This document shows, piece by piece, positions 24,733 to 36,659 of a stretch of 63,925 nucleotides of DNA. Source of the DNA: Phaeoceros laevis (taxonomy: Eukaryota; Anthocerotophyta; Anthocerotopsida; Notothyladales). A model generated the notes under the pieces. The model was not told the DNA's origin and did no database searches. It saw only the letters and a program-made list of their open reading frames with translations. The stretch covers positions 1 through 63,925 of the forward strand of contig JBNGIQ010003337.1 in NCBI GenBank assembly GCA_049999765.1. Reading direction: 5' to 3'. The number at the start of each line of letters is the position of its first letter. Positions within the stretch are counted from its first letter, which is position 1. Both the position numbers and the translations under genes were made by a program.

Positions 24733-26378
24733 TTATGTCACAAACTTGTACCATAGCTCGCAAGGGAATGCTGCAGAAACTGAGGTTTTCCTGACAGAAT
24801 GGAACTGGTATTCTATGTGCCATGTCGTGTTCTTGTCATCCTTTGAGTCGGCTGGCCTGGTTTGAAGAAACCTTTAGATCAAGCCTTCCTTTCTCACTGT
24901 TTTTCCTGGCTGAACAGTTGTATTAATCTCAGTTTACAGGCTGTTCACAATCCCGTCCTCTTTGCTGAAGCAAAATTTTCTCGGTTGAGTACCCATTGTT
25001 CTGTATCAACAATTATAACAACAAACTATGATTTAAAGCCATTCTTGGCCACAGACATGCTTTAGTGGTACGCAGCTTGCCTGTTTGCTTGATATGGGCT
25101 GTCTTCGCTTCTACAACCTCCAGTGTGTTGTCCTGCAGATGCCTAATAGCCAGCAAGGAGTCTCGACTCTGCAGGTGAGGATTGCGTGAGTACACTCATT
25201 GTAGTACTCGGGAGTGCTGGGTGGCAGGCAGGCGCTGGTGTCACGGAGGGCCCATATTGCACAAAACCAGGCATTTGTTTTTCACCATTTTCCGCAGGAG
25301 AATGGGCTTCATTAAGGGCTCAGACGCCAGAGCAGGCCATTGTCCCTTGTGCCGCAGCCAGCTATGATACTTTACAAATGCACTGTATCCAGCTCGTGGG
25401 ATGCGCCCGGTGTGCGTACGTAGCTTTTGTCGATTGTTCGGATGTGCTGGCCGGCCTTAGCACTGACTGATGAAAGCGGTGTTTTCGCGCGTTGCATGGC
25501 AGACGAGGATGGCCCACACCACTGGATGAACGGTCACAGCTCAATGCATTATGCACTGTCGATGTCATGGACTATTCTGTGCAGGGCGGAACCTCAAGGG
25601 GCTCCACCACATGGCATGTCCGTGTGCATACCGCATCACCATGATGTACTGGCAATGAGATCAGGCATCCGGGGCTCGGGATTTATGCTTTCTTTTTCTT
25701 TATGTCGAGGAAGGAACCGCTGGTTACGCAATCGTACTTGTGAACATTTGTCCCATGACTCTCATAGTCCCCGTGACCTTAATATAATTTCTTCTTCTTC
25801 TACGCGTAGGGCAACAAATACCGGTAGCACTTGAGCTCATTACAAGTTAGAGAGTTGAAAACTTGAACTATGAAAAGAAGAAAATCTGTACTACGCGCTT
25901 GTAGGTCCAATTGAACCACAGGATGGATCACTTGGTCCAATGCGAGATAGACTTGTACTTTCGTAAAAGACCACTCAACATCCACTCTTTGCTGTGCAAG
26001 GGCCGCATTAGCCGGCTTAGCATGGAGCGCTTTGCCTTTTGTCCCCCGTAAGAGAAAAAAACCCTCCGAACATGTAAAAAATAAGTTAGCTCCCAAATGA
26101 GACCTTAGCTTCCTAATGAGACATTAGCTTCCTAATGAGACGTTTGCTTCCTAATTAGTGCACAAATGTGGAGAAAAGGATTAAAATTTTGGCCACATAG
26201 ACTACATGCCGTGTGGGGCGGGACATTTGTGGCACTTTTACTACTTGTAAAGCTTCGGGTTCCGTCCAGGGTCCAGGACTGTAGGCCATAGGTGCTGCCG
26301 AGTCCAGCCTCCCACTTGGAACAGTGGGCCAGCCAGAGGTGGCGGCTTGGCACCTCCCTAGTATCGCTGCCCTTTAGT
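24733..26378. other. Intergenic, CDKA downstream
   Basis: No gene recognised. It contains CDKA's 3' UTR, a segment at 25742-25799 that is repeated at 46062-46118, and CCTAATGAGAC direct repeats at 26112-26142. Confidence 0.4.
25742..25799 (+). repeat. Dispersed repeat, copy A
   Basis: GAACATTTGTCCCATG, AGTCCC and TTAATATAATTTCT followed by (TTC)n. The same order occurs at 46062-46118 with roughly 80 % identity. The short 3' simple-sequence run suggests the tail of a non-LTR element (inference). Confidence 0.6.
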
Positions 26379-26440
26379 TAGCCTGGTCGAGCGACGGTTT
26401 GAACTTTGAACAAGTTGAGGTGTGGTTCGATCCCTTGGGA
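26379..26440 (+). repeat. tRNA-derived SINE-like head
   Basis: TAGCCTGGTCGAGCGACGG (26379-26397) matches the internal A box. GGTTCGATCCC (26424-26434) matches the B box, about 45 nt further on, as in a tRNA gene. The T stem does not pair well and no clean acceptor stem is seen, so it looks like a SINE head or decayed tRNA rather than a working tRNA. Confidence 0.45.
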
Positions 26441-27604
26441 CGTGGAGGAGGGGTGGAGTAAACCCGAAGTCAACCGCGAATGGCATAACCATGGGAGGGC
26501 GGGAGGGGGCAATCTGACGAACCTTCTGATGAAAGCTCCCACAATTTCAAACCTCACCTGTGATCCCTTTTCTATTTCCCGGTCTGGCTGGGGCGGACAT
26601 CGTTAAATCGGGCCCCCCCCCCTGGACCGGCCGCTCCCACACTGCCACCTCCGCCTCTGTGTGTGCGTGGCCTGCATCCGTCCTTCGCTGCTGCTTGCAT
26701 TTTAGTCCCGCGCCCCGTCCAGAGCCGATTGGGGCGTTGCCTCCGTGTTGTGCTTTCTGTGCCTCTTTCCTGTTTCGAGGCCTTGGGTGTGATCTGGCAG
26801 TTGGATCGACGCGCCTGCAGCTGCCGGCTACTGCATGTGGCATTGGCGGAGGGATCAGAATAGCTGTTTGCTGCCACTTGGCTCGCCCTCTGGCCCGGGG
26901 CTGTGTCTGGTGTAATATCAGTGTCTGCTCTTGCACCTAGCAGGCAAGGTCCACCGAAGACCCTCGGGCAGGCAGCTTCTCAGCGGGTGGAGGAACACTG
27001 CGGGACCGTAACAGGGAAGAGACGGGGACACGAGCTGTTTTGTGGGATTCAGGCTGGGTTTCGTTGGGGATTGAATTGGCGTCGGTATTCGCGTGACTTG
27101 GCTGTAAGAGTGGTCACTGCCATGGATATGCAGCTCGAGGTGACAAGGTCTTGGAGTCTGTTGATGGTAAGCACTGGCGTCGACAGCAATCGGGACATCA
27201 GTGTCGAAGGAGCTTGACGCGGGGGAATTCATGCCAGCACAAGGATGTTGGCTTAACCTGTACCACTGTGCGGATTTGCCATCCCAGGAGGCCCGTTCTG
27301 GCAGTCAAGTGGCCAACTTTACTGGCCACCTGGATGGAGGTGCGACTGTATAAGTGAATTTCCTTACCTGCACTTATCCCTGCCGTTGCCTGGGGGACAG
27401 GCCAAATGCAGGAGAGTATCAAGTCCTAGGGCATTGGATGGTCTGCCAGGAGAGGGTTGTTTCGCGCCACAGAATTTAAGAATGTTGAAGCAAACTGGTA
27501 GTAAGCCTCTGCTGTGAACATCTTGCAGCTCCGTGAGGACATGTGGCTGCAAACAGCAGCAGAATAGTGGATAGAATTCAAGGGTAGGTATTTATCACCA
27601 AGCC
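26441..27604. other. Upstream / leader region of the sterol glucosyltransferase
   Basis: GC-rich from 26580 to 27000, with open frames on both strands that look like compositional shadows. A 5' UTR, possibly with an untranslated exon, is likely between 26600 and 27604. Confidence 0.4.
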
Positions 27605-30600
27605 ATGGAGTCCCCATCTTTAGCCCCTGTGCCATCGTCTCCTCCTCAGCAGCCGGTTTGGAGTGGATCGTCCAGCTCGAGCAGTGAAGAAGGTTCGTCA
27701 TCGTCGTCATCTCCTTCAATTTCGACATCCCTGTCTTCTTCACCCTCTTCGAGAGCTTCATCGGGGCTATCCACTCCAGCTGTTACAACAGCACATGGCA
27801 GTGTGCCACCACCTGTGTCTCCATTATCCTTACCGCCCTCGTCAATTAACTCCGAGACCTCACGGGATACAGATGGCTCGTCTTTAGAGTCTATGGCTCA
27901 TGCACCTGCTCGCACAACAGGCAGAACTGATGTTTGGGATTCTCTTTCTCAAAATGGAGATTACAGCCGCACTGAATTTGTCCATGAAAATGGGACTGTG
28001 CTGTCGTCGAAGGACCAACATCTGGATGCTGGGGGAAAAGGGGAGATCAGAGGTGAGGCTGGAAAGCATATGCTAGATGGTGCAGCAGCTTCTGGTGTGC
28101 AGGCTGATGTGGATGGTTTTGTCGAAAGCCCAGAGCCGAAAGACAGATTAGCTGGCGGACTCAAACTTGTCGAGCCATTGAACACAACTGTGGGTGATGG
28201 TTTACGCCTGGCTAGCGAAGACAACACCTCAGAGCTGGTAGACAACATAAGTAATGATGCCAGGGGGAGGGTTACCTCCCCCAATGCTTCCCCGCAGCAA
28301 CAAAAGGTAGACAACCCACCCTTTTCCGGTGGGTCGACGATTGAGTCTTATGCAGTTGAAAAAGAAGAAAGGGGTCGGCAGGAGGATGAGCTAGGGGATC
28401 AAAGGATTCAGGGATCCTTGTCAGACGTAGCAACCTCGAAGGATGATGAGCCAATTGTTGTTAGGACACCAAAACATGGTCGCAGAAGTAGCCTTGGCGG
28501 GGATGTGGATGTCTTAATTGTCACTCCATCCCCATCAGGTTTCAGCATTGACGAACAAGCAGGTCGCACTATTGAAGAATCTACAGGTGATTCTAGTTAT
28601 CAACTGCAAGCAATGAGCTCAGCTCCTATTTGGAACGGTTCTTTTCAACATGAGAAGCTTGGAAATGCAAGCGAAGACTTGAAAACCCCATCACCACACA
28701 GACGAAGTCCACGCGATGCCTCCCCCGAGACACCTCACCAATTTCATGTTTCCTCTCCACATGCAGGTCTTTCCTTTCCTAACCTGGCTGCTCCATGCAT
28801 ACTAGGGCACTCATGCATCCTCAGTCCCACCTTTGACATTTATTTAGTGTCTTTGGCAGGCCTGAAGTGTATTTAGGCAATGCAGGAAGAAACGATTTGG
28901 AAAGAGGGACCGGAGGGCGTTGCAAAAGTAGAGAGATGTAAATTGTGCTTGGCCTCATGTTAGAATAGGACAGTCCTAAACTGGTATCTTATCTTCGGGT
29001 ACTCTGGACATAGAAACAATAGGATCTGTAGATGATGGGATCTGGACATAGAAACAATAGGATCTGTAGATGATGGGAATGGCAGGAGTGGGAAGTCTGA
29101 GATTCTAGGGTTCTAGACGATCCCTGACATCTGTTGTTGGATGGTTGCAGAAAGGGAGATGCTGCGGACACAATCCATGCCTACCCGCTCTGTTTCCGAA
29201 GGCTATCAAGGCGACTTGGATTCCAAGTACAGGTCAAGAACAGGAAGAGAAGGTCATGGGACCCCACAGGGTTCAGCTAAAATGTCTGAGGGAGGTGATG
29301 TGCGAAGAAAAGTTGCAGAGAAACTTAGTGAACGGAAAAAGGTAACACTACTAGATGAAGATTATGTTCCTGGGATTGGTTTTTATGCTCGTTGGATTTC
29401 TGGACCTTGTGGCTGTTCATACTAACCTTAATGTGCGCCATCAACAGAAGAAACTTCTAAAGCATATAGCTACAATTAAGCTGGACGGAACTGTGGCATT
29501 TGATGTTGCGGGGAGCACTCGATTTGCAAGTGAGCTTTTCGGTTCTGATCATGAAAGGGAAGAGATTTGTCTCAATGGGCAGCCCGTCCAATGTGACAAA
29601 CTTATTCGTCGCTTGCAAATAGTGATGTTGATAGTGGGTACAAGGGGTGACGTCCAGCCCTTCGTTGCCATTGGCAAACGATTGCAGGTACGTAGCAGAG
29701 TGGTTTGTGTTATGTGGTGACCTTCATAGGGAAGTTTTATTTGGCTGACCATAACTTGTGAACCTTAACGTTGCAGCAATATGGGCACCGGGTAAGGCTT
29801 GCTTCACATGCAAATTATAGAGACTTTGTCACCTCAGCAGGTCTCGAGTATTATCCTCTTGGTGGCGACCCGAAGATTCTGGCTGGATGTAATACGCAGT
29901 TCTTTGACTGGCAGGCTCTCAAGTTCTGTATGGCATGCGGTTCTGTTAGGCTTGTTGATGAATATAAATTGCATGATCTGTACTCTCTGGGATATTACCT
30001 GTATCACAGACGAGATCAATTTTCGTGCTAGTTCACGCTAGTCTAATGTTTAAGTGCACAAAGGTTGGTGGGTTAGACAAAAGATAAGCATTTCTTGATT
30101 CTTGTCCTAGATATGGTGAAGAATAAGGGGTTTTTACCCTCTGGTCCATCAGAAATCAGTACTCAGAGGCGACAGATGAAGCAGATCTGCTACTCCTTGC
30201 TTCCTGCCTGTGTCGAGCCTGATGGTGCTGCCGGTAAACCTTTTCGAGCTGAAGCTATCATAGCCAACCCTCCAGCTTATGGTAATTCCTAGCGTAACTG
30301 CTCATTTGTTTTTGGTCAAGTCGTTGGTCCATGCCTTCCTATATTGGCATAACCACAATCCATGCAAAGTGACCATCATTTGGATGAGTGCAGGACATGT
30401 CCACGTGGCTGAAGCATTAAAGATTCCCATCCACATCTTCTTTACGATGCCTTGGACGTGAGTAGTCATTTTGGTATTAAGCATGAAGTTCAGGGTGAAG
30501 TTGCATGTGTTCAATTTTGTTGGGGCTTAGCTGTTGTGGTTATGTGGTTGTTGTTGTGTTGTTGTTTTGATAACTGATGTAAACAGAAAAGCTCATTGGA

Positions 30601-32383
30601 GCTAACATTTGCTGATTGTTTCTTGCACGCTGTAGACCCACAAGCCAATTCCCGCATCCGTTAGCTCGACTCAACATTAAGTCTCCAGCTGCATATCGTG
30701 TAAAGTTTCTCAGCAGTCCCTCAAGAACTCTTTGCAGCTGAAGTCCTTCGATTCGTAGTGTTACCATGCACAGTATCTGTATCTTTCGTTTGACCACAAA
30801 AGTTTCTTGCTGAGCCCACCTAGCTGTTTAATGTATATCATGTCATGGTGTGATGGTAGTTGGCTAAGGATTAGTTCGTTTGAAGTTCTTATTTGTGGAT
30901 GGATCCCTGCAGCTTTCCTACCAAGTTGTGGACCTGCTCATCTGGTGGGGCATAAGAAGCATCATAAACAATTTCCGCAAAAAGAAACTGAAACTGAAAC
31001 CCATCAATTATTTGAGTGGGTCACAAGGGTCCATCACAAATTTGCCAACTGGCTACATTTGGAGTCCTCACCTTGTCCCAAAACCAAGAGGTCAGTAGCA
31101 ATTTCAGCTTCTATTCTGTTTTATTCACCTTGAATCTCTTGAGAATCTTGCATATTCTGCTTGTGGCCAGCAGACTGGGGCCCAAATATCGATGTGGTGG
31201 GGTTCTGCTTCCTGAATCAAGCCAAGGATTACAATCCACCAGATGATTTGGTGAAATGGCTTCAATCTGGAGAGCCACCAATATATATCGGATTTGGAAG
31301 CTTGGTGAGTGTACCATCTCGATGCTGCACCATGACTTAGTTTTGGTGAAAGAACAGAGCATGCACCATTCTCCTAAAAACTTCACGCTTCTCTTGAACC
31401 CTGAAGCCCGTCCAAGATCCTGATGGTATGACAGCCACCATCGTAAAAGCATTGGAGAAGACTCATCAAAGGGGACTCATAGACAGAGGTTGGGGTGGGA
31501 TTGGTAGCAAATGTAAGGCTTTTTACCTTGTGATTGCGGATGAGTGGCATAAGACTTTCAAAATCTAATCTTGTACTTTTCGGTCCACCATAGTGGGGGA
31601 GAATCTCCCGGAGTTTATCTACCTCATTGAGAACATTCCTCACGACTGGCTGTTTGAACAGTGCGCAGCAGTGGTACGTCCTCTGGAGGGGCTGGTGTTC
31701 TTTCATTCATAACACCTTAGTGCAGGGCACCATTCTATGAACTTAAAAACACTGTCCGGTGTTGTTTCAGGTACATCATGGAGGAGCTGGGACAACTGCT
31801 GCAGGATTGCGGGCTGCGGTAATTTGTGGAACCTTTGTTTATTTTATTTTTAGGAAAGGCAACGTTCTCCTATGTCTGTATTTTCACGTGTTCCATGGCC
31901 AAGATCGCCAGCTTGTTCAGTGAGAGATGTCTGATGTGGCAAGACCTCTTGCAGTGTCCAACAACGATTGTGCCTTTCTTCGGTGATCAGCCCTTTTGGG
32001 GCGACCGAGTGCATGAGAAAGGGGTCGGACTAGCCCCTATCCCAGTTGACCATTTCAGTTTGGAAAGGCTTGTCAAGGCAATTGAGTTTATGATGCAACC
32101 TGAGGTACTTTGTCCCATTGTTTAGCGTCGTTAGCTCGGTTAGTCCCACAAAGTACAGGCGGATGACGTTTTCTGTGTACAGGTGAAACAAAGAGCAGTC
32201 GAACTAGCGCAAGGCATGGAAAATGAGCAGGGTGTGCAGGGAGCAGTTGAAGCCTTCCACAAGCATCTGCCTGACATGAAGGAGCCTATTGTTCCTGTTC
32301 CTCTCCCACGTACTTTTTCAAGGAGACTCGCCGAGGCATTCAATCGGGTGGCTGACTGCTGTAGTCCTCGGACGGAGAGATGA
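27605..32383 (+). CDS. UGT80: Sterol 3-beta-glucosyltransferase (UGT80 family), long N-terminus
   Basis: Fourteen exons: 27605-28766, 29151-29341, 29448-29687, 29777-29888, 30111-30281, 30394-30457, 30636-30699, 30913-31090, 31174-31304, 31407-31512, 31594-31673, 31771-31818, 31955-32104, 32183-32383; 965 aa in one frame. The GT-B fold begins with [18 protein letters not shown]; later come [21 protein letters not shown] and the UDP-sugar site [16 protein letters not shown] / [16 protein letters not shown]. Known role: transfers glucose from UDP-glucose to the 3-OH of membrane sterols, giving steryl glucosides. The first exon adds about 390 Ser/Pro/Thr-rich, probably disordered residues; Arabidopsis UGT80A2 totals about 637 aa. 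ATG 27605 is the first in-frame start. Exon edges in the 28767-29150 intron are the least certain. Confidence 0.93.
29003..29078. repeat. Perfect 38-bp tandem duplication in UGT80 intron 1
   Basis: Positions 29003-29040 and 29041-29078 are identical and abut. Each begins TCTGGACATAG and ends GATGATGGGA. It lies wholly inside the first intron. Confidence 0.95.
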
Positions 32384-32587
32384 TAGATATCCTTTCCGGC
32401 TTTGTAAAGCATGATTATCTATAGGATGAAATTTTACCCGCATTTAAACCGTAATCATTGTCGGACATCCGGAATCTCTGGCTACCGTCGAATTTATAAA
32501 TACCGGTGCCTCTACATCCAGAGTATGCATCCGAATAGAGGATGTGACATAGGTAAACAGCAGGACATTGAGGTGAATAAATTCCTT

Positions 32588-34496
32588 TTAATTCGCTTCA
32601 AGTCCCAGAGTCTTCTTCAGCCAGTTGAGAAGGTCCTCTAGCTCTTGTTCTGAAGCACCATGCTGTAGCCTACGGTGATGTAAGTGGCATAAGTTAATGA
32701 CAAAACAACATACTAAAAGGGAAAGACATCACCACCAGTACCCGTCGACGTACCCTTGGTATGGATTGAAAACGAGATTCTTAAAACCAGCGGTCTGAAG
32801 AGCTGCCTTGGACTGCTCCCCAAACTTGTACGAAACTATAAAGTCAGCTGTACCACACGGCAACAGTGAGTAGGTAAGACAGTTCATTGTTACTATGAGG
32901 CAGAACTCAAGCCATAGTGCAGAGGCCGACCTGTGCCGTGAGCAAGAAATAGAGGGATAGTGGCTGCACGCTGCACGTTTTCCGAATTCTCTGAAACTTC
33001 CTTCGTGACAACCCTGCAAAAAACGCACGTTATTGAATATCAGGCAACAAACTAGGAATGGATTTCCCATCAGCAATGCGTCAAAATTGTGTAGAGCAGT
33101 AGCAACAAAAGTCTATAGACATCAACATATTTGCAGATTGAAGCGTCACAGCAACTTACTTGGCTCGAGGCAGCCAACCACTTAGCCCAACAACAGCACT
33201 AAGCGATAACGAAAATGGTTTGCCATTGCCATATTTTCCCACAGCAGAGCGTGTTGCTGTGTATATGGAAGTTGCAGCTCCCAGGCTAAAACCACCAACT
33301 GCAAGCTTCACTTGCTTCCCTTCACCTGCAAACACGGATAGAAGCACAATCCACTTTACCAAGGAGACTATATGATCCTGGACTGGAATTTGGATAGTGG
33401 TAATTGTTAGCGTTGTCTTAGGCAGCGTAGTCTTTCCAAAACGTTGCCCTTACTCGATTTGCTGTTCTCAAGGAGGAGACTCGCCACCCAGGCTGCTGAT
33501 TGGTCGAGGCCTTCCACATCATCGAGTGTTTCTGATGACAAACTGCCAACATCAAACCCTGCAAAAGGCCCCTAGAGTATCTCAGTCTAATTGCAAAGCA
33601 CGGCCTGGGATAAGCAGCCAAAGGTATACTACTACAACATGTTCTTCGACCAACTTGAAGGTGGACCACATGAGGGTCTTACACGCAGTGCATGGCATGC
33701 CGCCATTTACAGTTACTGGTCGAATAGGAGCGGTTGGGAGAATCCACTTCACCTGAAAATGAAATTCAGGGGTGCTGTTGTCAGGAAGCAATGAGGTCGA
33801 GCTCAAAGAACTGCAGATCTCAGAGGACCATGGCATTTTGAGCATTTTGACATTGGAACAACCAATCATCGACACATACTCACTACTTACAGCAAGACAA
33901 ATACGATCAAAAGTACCTACATGTTTCAGTGGAAGCTCCTCCAAGGTGTCCGCCCACCTGTGTTGCATACAACCACCAAACCAGGATAAACACTCCATCT
34001 CTGCCAAAGCTGTTCCAGATGTGGAGGAACAATCAGCTAAAATCAAATCAAGTATCTTCTATGTGGAAATAAGCATTTCACTTTCCCAACTAGGTCCACT
34101 CAACGTGCTCCGAGCAACATTTTTCTCCGAAGCGAGAAGTGTACCCGTCACCAGAGTCTCCAAGACCATGAAGCCAAACCATGGTAACCAGATGCTCGCC
34201 CTTCGGTTCAATGATAATTGGCTTCTGACGCTTCTCATAGCCTGAGCAATTGAGACAAAAATTCGTAGGGAAGCTAATAAGCACTCTTTAGCCTACGAGC
34301 GAGCAGCCTAGTGGGTCGCATATACAATGTCTGCCTCTCATTGCAGCTAGACTCTAGAATTGCTCGTAGATATATGACATTGGCTGTTCAAAAATAGCAG
34401 CACGTGACGAATTTTGTCCAAGCGGACTGCTGAAGTGGAGCACTCACTCAAGGACGATGCTACCACGCTTGCGCTGGAGCTTCCTAGATTGGCCAT
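32588..34496 (-). CDS. Acyl-protein thioesterase / lysophospholipase-like hydrolase
   Basis: Nine exons (complement 34448-34496, 34145-34241, 33921-33957, 33683-33752, 33454-33558, 33160-33325, 32931-33013, 32754-32847, 32588-32669); 260 aa from ATG 34496. Alpha/beta-hydrolase landmarks: VWLHGLGDSGDG, VKWILPTAPIRPVTVNGG, nucleophile GGFSLGAA, VVGLSGWLP, the acid in HGTADFIVSYKFG and the terminal His in YQGLQHGAS. Plant relatives (At5g20060, At1g52700 type) are annotated as acyl-protein thioesterases removing S-palmitoyl groups; lysophospholipase or carboxylesterase activity is equally possible. An in-frame ATG at 34700 would add 68 residues resembling an organelle presequence (328 aa). Exon 4 uses the donor TGCGT|GTAAGA; the neighbouring GT would lose the conserved Trp-Phe-Asp. 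Its stop is 204 bp from UGT80's. Confidence 0.88.
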
Positions 34497-34700
34497 AGTG
34501 CCCCCCAAGGCGTTGCTGAACCGGCGTATTTGGATCCTGGAGTGGCACAACCTGACGGCCTGTAGCACCAATCCACCGCAGCCGCGACGACCCAAGAATT
34601 TTGACCCGGTCGAGGCGGCCGCGGGGCAAGTGCAGAAGGAAGAGCGGAAGTGGGAGGAGGGAGGCGCAAGTAGACCTTGCACGATGCCCGGGACACTCAT

Positions 34701-35069
34701 TGCAGCTTGCTCGCTGTTTTACTTCCCGGTCATTCGTTGCACCCGACCAGCTATAGGCACATAGAGGGCTTCCTTACCTGTGGTGCTTTTCTAGCCTTGT
34801 TTTGGCAAAAGGCTTGAAGCCTTGAACTAAGGGAGGGGTGTAAACCACACTCGACCACACTCGGGCGAACTCACAGATTACAAGAGGCACAGTCATACGT
34901 TTTTCGCTCGATGTTGCCGAAGATTTCGCATGTTGGCAATTTCAAAGTTTCGCATGAGGAGGACTCGAGGAGCATGCGTGGACTCGAGGACTCGAGGAGC
35001 ATGCATGGTTAGGCGTATGCAGCCGTGAGGCTATGACGCCGAAAGACCAAATAAACTAACTAGTATGGT
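34701..35069. other. Intergenic upstream of the thioesterase-like gene
   Basis: Contains the short repeats GGACTCGAGGA and GAGGAGCATGC(A/G)TGG near 34960-35005. No gene seen. Confidence 0.4.
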
Positions 35070-35444
35070 ATGCCCCAGGTCTCGGGCGACCTACAGGCTA
35101 GCCACACAACTCAACACCAAGTGAGTGCTCAGGCTAATGCAAATCTACAAGATCACATGCTCAGCAACCGGCCGAGTGTACATTGGCATGTCATAGAATG
35201 CGAGGAAGCGGTTCAAACAACATCTCAAAAGCTAAACAAACATATGAAGGAAGTCTTAATCAAGCATCCAGGTACATTCAGTTTAGAAATATTGAAGGAA
35301 TGCAATCTCAAGGACAACATAGAGGGAGAGAAGTTCTTTACAGACATGTACAAATCCAGAACGCAGAGGGGATACAACATGGCACATGGCAATCCAGCAT
35401 CAACCAGGCAGTACTGGTTTCTTAAACGACGGCGCAAACTTTGA
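35070..35444 (+). other. Unassigned ATG-less or weak open frame, 124 codons
   Basis: An uninterrupted frame with moderately complex, hydrophilic composition (Gln/Asn/His-rich start, Lys-rich middle, FLKRRRKL end). I recognise no family. It lies among mobile-element debris and could be an exon fragment of an element. The repeated GATGTATAGATGTATAGG / TTTGATGTACAGATGTGTAG follows its stop. A coding role is unproven. Confidence 0.2.
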
Positions 35445-36092
35445 TGTATAGATGTATAGGAGTTCAAACTTTGATGTACAGATGTGTAGCTGTTTAAGTG
35501 TTGGTACGGGGCAGAAATGAGAAGAACAAGCTCTGATGTGCATGTGATCGTTTTTTAGGAGTTGATTTTTTTCTAAATGCTGGTAGCAAAACACCGGTAT
35601 ACTGGCCTCTTTATCATTTAGGGGCTTGCCTCCCTCTCATTATTCCGCAACCCTGCAAGGAGTGAGGAAGGAGTGAGGAATGAGATTAACATGCCCTAGG
35701 GAACACTAGTACACCGGCCGAGAAATTAACGCCAAGAAACCAAATGAATAAACAACGCCACGTGTCGCCAAAACGAGGTGCCACATGGATACCGTACCCA
35801 TCCTCCTTTGCTTACAGCGACATATCGCTGGGGCATACTAACAAAGCTAAATAGCTATGCAAAGGAACCTACAATCTAAAATGCAAGGATAGTAGAGCAA
35901 ACAAAATAAAAAAATGAAAAGAATCAACCTTAACATAAGATAAATTAGATAATCACCAAAAAGTCCCTTAACATCATGAGTTTGTCTTGGAGTCCTTGAG
36001 CACTACTCCATAGATAGTGCACCACATAAGACGAGCTCGAGTCCTCAACGAGACCCATATGCGCAATATAGAGAATTGAAGATAGTTCATGG
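35445..36092. other. Intergenic AT-rich stretch
   Basis: No gene recognised. GAGTGAGGAAGGAGTGAGGAATGAG (split as GAGTGAGGAA twice) lies near 35662-35682. It is probably transposon flank. Confidence 0.35.
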
Positions 36093-36470
36093 ATGACTCC
36101 CTCCATGAGAAAGCACAACATTGGCATCTATAAAAGTTGGACAAGACACGTGAGAAGCACGATGTTTTCCTTTACAATTGCAACATGTGGCATCAGCTTT
36201 AATAGCAGAGCATTCCACCACCATATGAGGGTCACCACAATGCACACATTTCATATCAGGATGGCAAGTTCATTGAGTATGGCCAAAACCCTAGCAGTGA
36301 AAGCATCGAGTAGGACGGGGAACGAGGAATAAAGCGGGATACCCTAGGAATCGTGCAAACTCGTCAATGCCTTCCAATTTCTCATAGAACCCATCCAAGA
36401 ATGCACAATTGGGGACGTCATGCACCAAGAGTTCAAACTTCGGACATAAATTGAAAACACTAGCGAAGGA
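36093..36470 (-). mobile_element. LINE ORF1 (gag-like) remnant with three zinc knuckles
   Basis: On the minus strand, downstream of FLGYPALFLVPRPTRC, three consecutive knuckles are readable: C-x2-C-x4-H-x4-C (beginning CFHC, with GFGHTQ), C-x2-C-x3-H-x4-C (CVHCGDPHMVVEC) and C-x2-C-x3-H-x6-C (CNCKGKHRASHVSC without the leading Cys). This three-knuckle order with GFGHT is typical of ORF1 of I/Jockey-type non-LTR retrotransposons. Two in-frame stops interrupt the first knuckle (at 36291-36293 and just after), and the frame ends at a stop before 36090, so the copy is dead. No reverse transcriptase follows within range. Confidence 0.65.
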
Positions 36471-36504
36471 TGGAAAAGCCTTGTTCCCTTGTTCTCCGTC
36501 TCCT

Positions 36505-36580
36505 AAAGGTCGATTGCAAGCAACTTCGCGGTTGTAGCCCCAAAAGGTCGATTGCAACCAACTTCGCGGTTGTAGCCCCA
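36505..36580. repeat. 38-bp tandem duplication
   Basis: Copies begin at 36505 and 36543 (AAAGGTCGATTGCAA, then CAACTTCGCGGTTGTAGCCCC), with one difference. A partial diverged copy (GACGCGGTTGTCGC) follows near 36602. Confidence 0.9.
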
Positions 36581-36659
36581 ATAGGTAGACCAAGGTCCCT
36601 GGACGCGGTTGTCGCTTACAATCCCTGGACGGGGACTCCCGGTGGCTAAACACCATAAT

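Noticed and set aside
26379-26450. A functional tRNA gene
   Set aside because: A and B boxes are present, but the T stem has mismatches and no acceptor stem or terminator run of T was found; kept only as SINE-like.
26547-26940. Overlapping open frames on both strands of about 100-130 codons
   Set aside because: Both strands are open because the DNA is GC-rich; neither resembles a family, and the position fits a UGT80 leader.
33683-33690. Alternative donor GC|GTGTAAG for exon 4 of the thioesterase-like gene
   Set aside because: It would shift the frame into an immediate stop; the donor two bases later (GTAAGA) restores the conserved Ala-Trp-Phe-Asp-Val.
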